A stretch of 32,646 nt of DNA from Bacteroidales bacterium (lineage in GTDB: Bacteria > Bacteroidota > Bacteroidia > Bacteroidales > UBA3663): NCBI GenBank assembly GCA_017548545.1, contig JAFYZW010000067.1, forward strand, positions 1 through 32,646. Direction: 5' to 3'. The notes below the pieces were generated by a model. It was given only the letters and a program-made list of their open reading frames with translations, had not been told where the DNA came from and made no database searches. Shown piece after piece: positions 25,381 to 31,684 of this stretch (position 1 is the first letter of the stretch; each line of letters starts with the position of its first letter). A program made the position numbers and the translations under genes.

Positions 25381-26319
25381 ATGAATCTTAAACTTTTTTA
25401 TTTGTCAACAATTCTAGCAGTCCTTGCATTTCTGACTTCGTCGTGTAAAGAAGAAGCAAATGATTTAACTCAAAAATCAATAATCACCGAATCTAAGTAT
25501 GTTAGTAATCAAATTGATTCTCTGAACATAGCTCTATTTCCTGATCAGTATGAACCGACAAGAGGATGGAAACAATGGTATAAGAAAATAGCGGCGATTG
25601 CTATTATTGATGCGGTCGGCGCTGTTATGGGAACATTTTATTCATCTAACCCAGCCGTTGGTGCAGGTGTGGCTATTGTTGCATCAGCTGCAGCTACTTT
25701 TATTCCATCCGACAACATCTATTATTTGTCGCCGACAAGAGCCTCGGATGATTTATGTATAGTAGGATCTTTGTCTCCTATGAATCCAGCGGACTTTTCG
25801 TTAGTAAATTTAGTTCCTGAAAATGAATTAGGGAACCCTATACCTCAGATAGAAGACAGTATAGGTTATTACCATAATTTAGTATTGCTGGATATTAACA
25901 ATATCATAGATTCAATTGGTAATACAACAATGGAAGCAATCATCGATAGCATATCAGAAAGGGTTAGCATATACTATGATATTCCAGTAAGCGAAGTTCA
26001 GGAGGCAATTGATAGTCAGGATTCATTGTATTCTTTTATTTTGATAAACAAGGATTCGTTGATTTCCAATACCGGAAACACCTATATATTTAACACTTTG
26101 GGAACACAATTCCCAACTCATGCACAAGACTTTCTAATAATGCGTTCCTTTTTCAATGGACTAAATAATCTAAATGTTCAAGGTAACGATGCAACGTATC
26201 TCAGGTACACGCTTAATCTAATACAATCTTCTAACTTGCCTTCTACAACGAAACAGCGGTTGAGGGATGCGTTTATCGTTGGGAATGCGAGTTATCAATT
26301 ATGGCATTCAGAAGAATAA
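25381..26319 (+). CDS. Lipoprotein with Gly/Ala-rich hydrophobic segment
   Basis: A 312-aa protein. I chose the ATG at 25381 because it opens with a lipoprotein signal (MNLKLFYLSTILAVLAFL...SSC, Cys22); the frame's earlier ATG at 25195 overlaps the upstream gene and has no signal. After a Trp-rich start (GWKQWYKKIAAIAIIDAVGA) a small-residue hydrophobic stretch follows (NPAVGAGVAIVASAAATFI), reminiscent of glycine-zipper membrane-inserting segments. The rest is polar and helix-prone with many Asp, Ser and Ile. I do not recognise a named family; similar lipoproteins with a DAVGA/AGA motif occur in Bacteroidota without assigned function. It ends 15 bases before the barrel gene and is probably co-transcribed with it. 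Base composition is AT-rich. Confidence 0.65.
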   Translation: MNLKLFYLSTILAVLAFLTSSCKEEANDLTQKSIITESKYVSNQIDSLNIALFPDQYEPTRGWKQWYKKIAAIAIIDAVGAVMGTFYSSNPAVGAGVAIVASAAATFIPSDNIYYLSPTRASDDLCIVGSLSPMNPADFSLVNLVPENELGNPIPQIEDSIGYYHNLVLLDINNIIDSIGNTTMEAIIDSISERVSIYYDIPVSEVQEAIDSQDSLYSFILINKDSLISNTGNTYIFNTLGTQFPTHAQDFLIMRSFFNGLNNLNVQGNDATYLRYTLNLIQSSNLPSTTKQRLRDAFIVGNASYQLWHSEE

Positions 26320-26334
26320 TTATTATATACTAAT

Positions 26335-26901
26335 ATGAACCACAAAAAAAACTATAGTCTATTGTCAATGGTGCTGACCATAGTATTGTTGATAACAAAT
26401 GTAACTAGCACATCAGCCCAGACACCCGTAACCATTGGGGAGACACTGCAAAACCTCCACATCGAGGCAGGAATCGGCGCAGGCACCCCAACACATTCCC
26501 TGATGCCCATAGACATACCGGTCAGCATGGTTTATCAATTTACCCCACGCTTCTCGGCACAACTCCTTAGCCGTGCTCAGTATTTCCTTCCCAAAGACGG
26601 AATGACCGACAAGTACAACTATGCTTATGGCCTGGGTGGAGGCATTGGCTTTGCACCATTCCCCATCGATTCAAAAGAATTTGGCACGTATGAAATAAGG
26701 GCGAACTTCACGGCATCAATCGGCAATTCTGACTACAAGAATATGGGCTATGGCATTGGCCTGTATTGGAGAGGAAACACACGTGGCCCACGTCGCTGCC
26801 TCGTTCCACTCCTCGGCATAGAGTATCGCGTCCATGACTTCATCCTCGATGGCATGAAGACCTCCATGGGTTTCTATCTCACATTCGGCATGAGATTTTA
26901 A
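26335..26901 (+). CDS. Outer-membrane beta-barrel-like protein
   Basis: A 188-aa exported protein. The signal peptide runs to about residue 28 (TIVLLITNVTSTSAQ). The rest alternates hydrophobic and polar residues typical of strands (LHIEAGIGAGTPTHSL, AYGLGGGIGFAPFPI, IRANFTASIGNSDYKNM, MGYGIGLYWRG) and ends with a C-terminal Phe in FYLTFGMRF, the usual outer-membrane insertion signal. About eight strands fit an OmpX/OmpA-sized barrel. It directly follows the lipoprotein gene and is followed by repeat copy A, which ends the transcript. Base composition is GC-richer than the upstream lipoprotein gene, hinting at a different origin. Function unknown. Confidence 0.65.
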   Translation: MNHKKNYSLLSMVLTIVLLITNVTSTSAQTPVTIGETLQNLHIEAGIGAGTPTHSLMPIDIPVSMVYQFTPRFSAQLLSRAQYFLPKDGMTDKYNYAYGLGGGIGFAPFPIDSKEFGTYEIRANFTASIGNSDYKNMGYGIGLYWRGNTRGPRRCLVPLLGIEYRVHDFILDGMKTSMGFYLTFGMRF

Positions 26902-27252
26902 GGAGCCTTTAGCCCTTTCTCGCTCTATCTACAAAAACCGAAGGCGCGGCATCGTGAGTGCTGCGTCTTTAGTTTTAATACATCAAAATATACGGAAATC
27001 GGCAACAAAGTATCAAATCTTGGCTATTTACTCACAGGAATCGAATTATATAATGCTCAAACAGGTCGAGAAAAAGCGCAAATAATAGGTGGCGTTATTG
27101 GTGAAGAAATATTAGGTAAAGCTTTTGCATATGGAGGCACATATTTATGTCCTGGTTATGGAACATTTGCTGGTGCATATTTTGGGGCATATTTGGGAGA
27201 TGAGGGAGGCCGAAAAGCTGGAGCTTTTATATATGATTTTTTATATCAATAG
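26902..27252 (+). pseudogene. Start-less glycine-zipper fragment, orphan toxin tip
   Basis: From the stop of the barrel gene, the same frame stays open to a TAG at 27250-27252 but contains no ATG. From about 26989 it reads like the C-terminal domain of a polymorphic toxin: NKVSNLGYLLTGIELYNAQT, then repeated small-residue patterns (IIGGVIGEEILGKAFAYGG, GYGTFAGAYFGAYLGDEGG). Such glycine-zipper tips are common at the ends of Rhs and related proteins and probably insert into membranes. Its 5' end joins repeat copy A (26911-26970), so the core-encoding part is absent. It could be a silent donor cassette for recombination or simply a remnant. The following gene encodes a membrane protein of immunity type. 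Confidence 0.6.
26911..26970 (+). repeat. Hairpin/terminator repeat, copy A
   Basis: It lies just after the barrel gene stop (26901). The conserved parts are CCTTTCTCGCTCTATC and CCGAAGGCGCGGCATCGTG. Arms 26943-26951 (GGCGCGGCA) and 26959-26967 (TGCTGCGTC) pair fully over nine positions if G-U pairs are allowed, and TTTAGTTTT follows, so it looks like an intrinsic terminator. The conserved CTTTCTCGCTC upstream of the hairpin shows that more than the terminator itself is being kept. Confidence 0.7.
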
Positions 27253-27393
27253 TGTACCTTCATAATGAAGTTATGTTGGACACGACATCTCTGGTATGTA
27301 ACTTTTTTAATAGATATAACGAATATGACTTGAAACCAGAGAATATATACTTTGGACTACAGATTTCGTTCAATACAAATTGAAAGAATCTCG

Positions 27394-27429
27394 AAAAAGT
27401 GAAAAAAATGTAAAATGTGTTCACTTTTT
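27394..27429 (+). terminator. Hairpin with T-run after the toxin-tip fragment
   Basis: Arms AAAAAGTGAA (27394-27403) and TTCACTTTTT (27420-27429) with a 16-base loop; the 3' arm itself carries five T. It is AT-rich and only moderately stable. It separates the start-less fragment (stop 27252) from the next promoter. Between 27253 and 27393 I see no gene. Confidence 0.45.
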
Positions 27430-27439
27430 GTATATAATA

Positions 27440-27471
27440 TTTGGAAATAATTGTTTTTCCCCCTATTTTTG
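27440..27471 (+). promoter_or_regulatory. Promoter of the small membrane protein gene
   Basis: TTTG (27440-27443), 20 bases, then TATTTTTG (27464-27471). The ATG at 27523 follows after about 50 bases. A separate promoter would let an immunity gene be expressed without its toxin. Confidence 0.75.
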
Positions 27472-27522
27472 CAAAAAAAGAATCTGTATATAACCTCGAA
27501 AATAAACAAATTATAAAACATT

Positions 27523-28038
27523 ATGAATGATACAAATTACTTTTACGCCGTTTTTTATTCGTTATGGAGATTCAACTGCATAATATATTCTTGGATAGAA
27601 AGTTTTATCGGTTGGTTAACTACTATCCTTCCTCCAAAATTGCAAACAGAGACAATGAAAAATAGCAAAAAGAGACGTGATATTTATGCAATTAAAAGAG
27701 ATTTTGGACTTAGCGTATTTTACGCCAAAAATGAACTAAGCGGTTTGCTAATATTCAAATCTTTTTTATTTGCTGCTCCTATTGCAAAATACATAGAGTA
27801 TCAAGGTATTAATCGAAAATTGTCTTTGCTTATCCCATTGGGTTTATTTTTCATAATTATTTGTTATATTGGTGATGCAATGCTTAAAGAAACAGTGTAT
27901 CGTAAATATATAAATAAATACGAAAAGAAAAGTAATGCATGGAAGAGGGTTTGGGGCATTATTACAATAATTGACATTGTTTTTTCCTTAATGTGTGTAT
28001 CCACATTTGCTGAAAAAATAACAGATATTCTATTTTAG
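27523..28038 (+). CDS. Small multipass membrane protein, candidate immunity protein
   Basis: A 171-aa protein with about four hydrophobic segments: near residues 8-37 (YAVFYSLWRFNCIIYSWIE), 72-90 (LLIFKSFLFAAPIAKYI), 97-117 (LSLLIPLGLFFIIICYIGDA) and 141-162 (VWGIITIIDIVFSLMCVST). Lys/Arg-rich loops lie between them (KNSKKRRDIYAIKRDFG). There is no recognised domain. It is AT-rich, has its own promoter, and lies between the start-less glycine-zipper toxin tip and repeat copy B. Immunity proteins against pore-forming toxins are typically such small inner-membrane proteins, so this is its most plausible role. That rests on context and topology only. A second in-frame ATG at codon 45 would remove the first segment. 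Confidence 0.6.
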   Translation: MNDTNYFYAVFYSLWRFNCIIYSWIESFIGWLTTILPPKLQTETMKNSKKRRDIYAIKRDFGLSVFYAKNELSGLLIFKSFLFAAPIAKYIEYQGINRKLSLLIPLGLFFIIICYIGDAMLKETVYRKYINKYEKKSNAWKRVWGIITIIDIVFSLMCVSTFAEKITDILF

Positions 28039-28088
28039 GGGTCTTAATTACATCATCGCATTTCCCAACATCGAAGTATCAATCACCT

Positions 28089-28150
28089 CAGTCCTTTCTC
28101 GCTCTATCCTCAATAACCGAAGGCGCGGCATCGTGTGTGCTGCGTTCTTT
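28089..28150 (+). repeat. Hairpin/terminator repeat, copy B
   Basis: Nearly the same as copy A over about 55 bases, including CCTTTCTCGCTCTATC and CCGAAGGCGCGGCATCGTG. Arms 28122-28130 and 28138-28146 pair with G-U pairs, followed by CTTTAC and further T-rich sequence. It lies about 50 bases after the membrane-protein stop. Copies A and B bracket the toxin-tip/immunity pair. Confidence 0.7.
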
Positions 28151-28200
28151 ACATAATCTTATTCTTTTTAAACTATCTTTATTTTTTTATTTCTTCTTTA

Positions 28201-28318
28201 AAAATTAGGAACGAGTGTGCGTACACACGCCTATATGACGCGCCTGCAGGCGCACCTGATGACGTGCATGATGACGCGCCTGACGCAGATGACGCTCCTC
28301 ACGCGTGCTAGAAAGCAT
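28201..28318. other. GC-rich palindromic spacer of unknown role
   Basis: After an AT-rich stretch the composition turns sharply to GC. It contains a perfect 14-base palindrome GCGCCTGCAGGCGC (28241-28254), GTGTG/CACAC arms around CGTA near 28216-28229, and ATGACG at 28236, 28271 and 28289. No reading frame is credible. It has no repeat-spacer regularity, so it is not a CRISPR array. Confidence 0.5.
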
Positions 28319-28402
28319 AAAGCACTCTGTCGGCCGTTGTAATGCTTGCCGCGATCGGAGAAAGCACTCTGTCGGCCGTCATGATGCTTGCCGTGCTGGG
28401 AG
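28319..28402. repeat. Two 42-bp tandem units
   Basis: Units 28319-28360 and 28361-28402 agree at 36 of 42 positions (both start AAAGCACTCTGTCGGCCG). A third partial start (AAAGCA) follows at 28403. Each unit can pair AAGCA with TGCTT. It lies about 90 bases before the GH97 promoter element and may be an upstream regulatory site or simply a slipped duplication. Confidence 0.65.
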
Positions 28403-28489
28403 AAAGCATTTTAGCGCACTTAAATGTTAAATCTCCGTAAACTTTCTCAAAAACCACGTCCGAAAGGAACAAGTTACCCGAAAAAACAC

Positions 28490-28497
28490 TATCTTTG
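28490..28497 (+). promoter_or_regulatory. Promoter -7 element of GH97
   Basis: TATCTTTG at 28490-28497 is followed by a start codon at 28540. No good TTTG is found 19-22 bases upstream, so this promoter may need an activator. Confidence 0.55.
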
Positions 28498-28539
28498 TGC
28501 ACACTTTTCGTAAGTACCTCCTAATAGAACCACACAAAG

Positions 28540-30576
28540 ATGAAGACACAAATCCTTTTTCTGGCAGCCTTCACTGCTCTGCCCCTTTTTGCCAACGACA
28601 ATGTCATGGTCAGCAGTCCTGATGGCAAACTCGTAGTTAATCTTGACACCAAGCACGGACATCCCTGCTACAGCGTGACTTACGATGGGTTGAAAGCCAT
28701 CAACAATTCCCTTCTCGGACTTACGACCAACGAACAGGACCTCACCAAAGACCTGAGCATCAAGAATGCCGAAACTTCAAAGATTGACGAACACTACAGG
28801 ATGGATCGTTCCAAGAAGAGCGATATCCATTACGTGGCCAATCGGCTGCTTGCCACCCTGGCTACTTCGAAAGGACAGGAGCTGCAAGTGGAATTTCGTG
28901 TGAGCAACAATGATATCGCCTTCCGTTACCTGCTTCCAAAGCAGGGCGAAACGGGCTCTGTGCGAGTCTCCAGCGAGGCCACCAGTTTCAGTTTCCCCGA
29001 AGGAACAACTACTTTCCTCACGCCACAAAGCGATGCGATGGTAGGTTGGAAACGTACCAAGCCAAGCTACGAGGAACTCTATTGCTGGGATGCCCCAATT
29101 ACACAACGTTCCCAGTTTGGTCATGGCTATACGTTCCCCTGCCTATTCCACGAGAGAGGTGTTTTTGACAACACTGCCGACGAACTTTGGATTATGATCA
29201 GCGAGACCGGCGTTGACAGCCATTATTGTGCATCACACCTCAGCGACGTCCATTCGAACCCGTTGAACGATGGCGGCCTTCGAGCCTCCCAACTCAACAC
29301 GTTTAGCATCGCCTACCCGATGCAGGAAGAGAACAATGGCATTGGCACAGCCGATGCTGCCATAGCGCTTCCCGGCGTTACGCCTTGGCGCACCATCACC
29401 TTAGGTCGCACACTCAAGCCTATCGCCGAAACTACAATCCCATGGGACAATGTGAAGCCCATTTACAAGAGCGAACATACTTATAAATTCGGTCGCGGCA
29501 CATGGAGCTGGATCCTTTGGCAGGACGATTCGATCAACTTTGACGACCTCTGCAAATACGTCGACCTTGCGCAGGCTATGCATTTTGAATATGTCCTCGT
29601 CGATAACTGGTGGGACACCAACATCGGCAAGGCAGCCGACGGGACAGCCAAGAATCCTGAAAAAAGCATTGAGAAACTCATCGAATATGCCCACTCAAAG
29701 AAAGTAGATGTCTTCCTCTGGTACAGTTCCAGCGGCTATTGGAATGATATCGTACAAGGACCTATCAACAGGATGGCCAACAGCATCGTTCGCAAGAAAG
29801 AAATGAAGTGGCTCCACAGCGTGGGCGTCAAAGGCATCAAGGTCGATTTCTTCGGCGGTGACAAACAGGAGACCATGCGCCTCTATGAAGAAATCCTGAG
29901 CGATGCCGACGATAATGGCCTCATGGTCATCTTCCACGGTTGCACTCTTCCACGCGGTTGGGAGCGTATGTATCCCAACTATGTGGGTTCGGAAGCTGTT
30001 CTTGCCTCGGAGAACCTAATCTTCGGCCAAGATCATTGCGACCTCGAAGCATCCCACGCCACTCTCCATCCCGTCCTTCGCAATGCCGTAGGATGTATGG
30101 AGTTCGGAGGATCGTTCCAGAACAAGTATATGAATCGTGACAATAAGCCCCGCGAAAATCGTCACGTCAACACACGTCTCACCACCTCGACGTTCAGTCT
30201 TGCCACGGCCATCCTTTATCAGAACCCGATTCAAAACTTCGCCCTTGCCCCAAATAATCTGGAGGATGCTCCACAAATCAGCATGGACTTTATGCGTGAG
30301 GTTCCAACCACTTGGGATGAGGTACGCTTTATCGATGGTTATCCTGGCAAATATCTTGTCATGGCTCGCCGCCATGGCGACACATGGTATCTAGCCGCCA
30401 TCAACGCCGATACCCAACCCCTCAAACTCAACCTTGACCTCCGTTGGCTAAATGCCTCTGGGCTCACACTCTACAGTGGCGGCGACAATCCGTCAACGAA
30501 ACCATTGAAACTCAAAAAGGGCGCGGCACAGCTCACCCTTCCCAGCAATGATGGGTTTGTCATCATAGCTAAATGA
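28540..30576 (+). CDS. GH97 glycoside hydrolase (retaining, alpha-galactosidase type likely)
   Basis: A 678-aa family 97 enzyme with a signal peptide (about 1-19, ALPLFAND). The N-terminal beta-sandwich (about 20-275) is followed by a (beta/alpha)8 barrel beginning near WSWILWQDDS and VLVDNWWD, and a C-terminal beta domain. The barrel carries GIKVDFFGGDKQ with Asp436 in the position used as nucleophile by retaining GH97 alpha-galactosidases, and YVGSEAVL with Glu485 as likely acid/base. Inverting SusB-type alpha-glucosidases use glutamates instead. The expected activity is therefore release of alpha-linked galactose or a related sugar, not starch breakdown; the substrate remains uncertain. 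It has its own transcription unit, ended by the hairpin at 30591-30628. Confidence 0.92.
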   Translation: MKTQILFLAAFTALPLFANDNVMVSSPDGKLVVNLDTKHGHPCYSVTYDGLKAINNSLLGLTTNEQDLTKDLSIKNAETSKIDEHYRMDRSKKSDIHYVANRLLATLATSKGQELQVEFRVSNNDIAFRYLLPKQGETGSVRVSSEATSFSFPEGTTTFLTPQSDAMVGWKRTKPSYEELYCWDAPITQRSQFGHGYTFPCLFHERGVFDNTADELWIMISETGVDSHYCASHLSDVHSNPLNDGGLRASQLNTFSIAYPMQEENNGIGTADAAIALPGVTPWRTITLGRTLKPIAETTIPWDNVKPIYKSEHTYKFGRGTWSWILWQDDSINFDDLCKYVDLAQAMHFEYVLVDNWWDTNIGKAADGTAKNPEKSIEKLIEYAHSKKVDVFLWYSSSGYWNDIVQGPINRMANSIVRKKEMKWLHSVGVKGIKVDFFGGDKQETMRLYEEILSDADDNGLMVIFHGCTLPRGWERMYPNYVGSEAVLASENLIFGQDHCDLEASHATLHPVLRNAVGCMEFGGSFQNKYMNRDNKPRENRHVNTRLTTSTFSLATAILYQNPIQNFALAPNNLEDAPQISMDFMREVPTTWDEVRFIDGYPGKYLVMARRHGDTWYLAAINADTQPLKLNLDLRWLNASGLTLYSGGDNPSTKPLKLKKGAAQLTLPSNDGFVIIAK

Positions 30577-30590
30577 TAAGGAATCTCTAT

Positions 30591-30628
30591 AAAATAGCCC
30601 CGGAGGAAAAAACCTTCGGGGCTATTTT
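30591..30628 (+). terminator. Bidirectional terminator between GH97 and the PHP gene
   Basis: Arms 30591-30606 (AAAATAGCCCCGGAGG) and 30613-30628 pair over 16 positions with one G-T pair. T-runs occur on both strands, so it can end GH97 (plus) and the convergent phosphatase gene (minus, stop at 30667). Confidence 0.92.
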
Positions 30629-30666
30629 TATTACATGGGCAAACCTTGTCGCCTCTCTCAGCGGCA

Positions 30667-31434
30667 TCAGATCTTGTCGTTTTGAATCATCGAAACCAAA
30701 TCTGGACGAATCTCTGCATAATCCTTCGTCTGCAGATACTTTCTGATAAGCTCCACATGATGAAGGTTGTGCAAGTCGGTACCAAGGAAACTGATCATCC
30801 CCTCATCCAAAAGGCGGTAGGCCATCTTCTGGGTTGACTCGCCATAGTAACCCGAAAAACTGAGTAAATTGCACTGGAGCTCCACACCGAGGTCGAGCAA
30901 ATGCTCGTACGACTTAAGTCCACGGCTCGAATAATAATGATAGCGCTCAGGATGAGCCATAATCAGGTACCAACCTTTGTCCTGAAGCTTATAGATCACA
31001 TCATCAAGATTGAGCAACGGCTGTTGGAAACTGTTCTCGATGAGAATATAACGATCCTTGAGCGGACGAAGTTTACACGACTCCTCACCCCAATTGCCGG
31101 AGTTCATCATGTTAATGAAACTCTCGTCAAGACGATACTCGAAACTGAAGTCTTCACATTCGACAGGGATCTGCATATCATAAGCCTCAGCCCTCAGTTC
31201 GTGAAACAACGGCAAGATTTTTGAAGGGGTATTCATATAGCTTGGCTCTGTATGATGCGGCGTGAAGATGACACGCTCGACGCCGAATTCATGCAGGGCT
31301 TCCAAATATTCCAACGAAAATTTCATTTCAGGAGAACCATCGTCAACTCCTGGAATGATGTGGCAATGCAGCTCACGCTTGTAAGGCAGTGGTAACATTT
31401 CCCTTTTGCGATGAAACAAGAAATTCAAAAACAT
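30667..31434 (-). CDS. PHP-type protein tyrosine phosphatase (CpsB/YwqE-like)
   Basis: A 255-aa cytoplasmic protein of the PHP superfamily, similar to the metal-dependent tyrosine phosphatases CpsB and YwqE that dephosphorylate capsule-export tyrosine kinases. Metal-binding motifs appear in order: ELHCHIIPGVDDG (His23, His25), FTPHH (57-61), IENSF (mid-protein), MAHPERY (about 159-165) and GTDLHN (about 218-223). Length is typical. No capsule or exopolysaccharide genes are visible nearby, so its kinase partner is elsewhere. It is a single-gene unit with a consensus promoter (31457-31488), divergent from the aldose epimerase gene. Confidence 0.9.
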   Translation of the reverse strand: MFLNFLFHRKREMLPLPYKRELHCHIIPGVDDGSPEMKFSLEYLEALHEFGVERVIFTPHHTEPSYMNTPSKILPLFHELRAEAYDMQIPVECEDFSFEYRLDESFINMMNSGNWGEESCKLRPLKDRYILIENSFQQPLLNLDDVIYKLQDKGWYLIMAHPERYHYYSSRGLKSYEHLLDLGVELQCNLLSFSGYYGESTQKMAYRLLDEGMISFLGTDLHNLHHVELIRKYLQTKDYAEIRPDLVSMIQNDKI

Positions 31435-31456
31435 GCTATTATCTTAATATGGGCTG

Positions 31457-31488
31457 CAAAGGTAAACTTTTTTCAATTTCAAAACAAA
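31457..31488 (-). promoter_or_regulatory. Promoter of the PHP phosphatase gene
   Basis: On the minus strand, TTTG (31485-31488), 20 bases, then TACCTTTG (31457-31464). It is only about 23 bases before the ATG at 31434, so the leader is very short. Confidence 0.75.
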
Positions 31489-31564
31489 TTTTGCAAAGGA
31501 AAAAGTACATTTTCGCTGAAAAAATACCTACAATTAGGGAAATATTGCTATTTTTATATGATTT

Positions 31565-31598
31565 TTTGGCCAACTTACACAACATTTTTGTATATTTG
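31565..31598 (+). promoter_or_regulatory. Promoter of the aldose 1-epimerase gene
   Basis: TTTG (31565-31568), 22 bases, then TATATTTG (31591-31598). The ATG at 31685 leaves a leader of about 80 bases. Confidence 0.65.
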
Positions 31599-31684
31599 CA
31601 CCGGTATTCGTCGCGCATATATACGATAGAAACCAAGCACTGCAAAAAACTCAAATATTCTAATACAATTAAACCCCTACAAGG

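Noticed and set aside
28319..28402. Tandem units as a CRISPR array
   Set aside because: Only two and a bit units, directly adjoining with no spacers, and no cas genes nearby.
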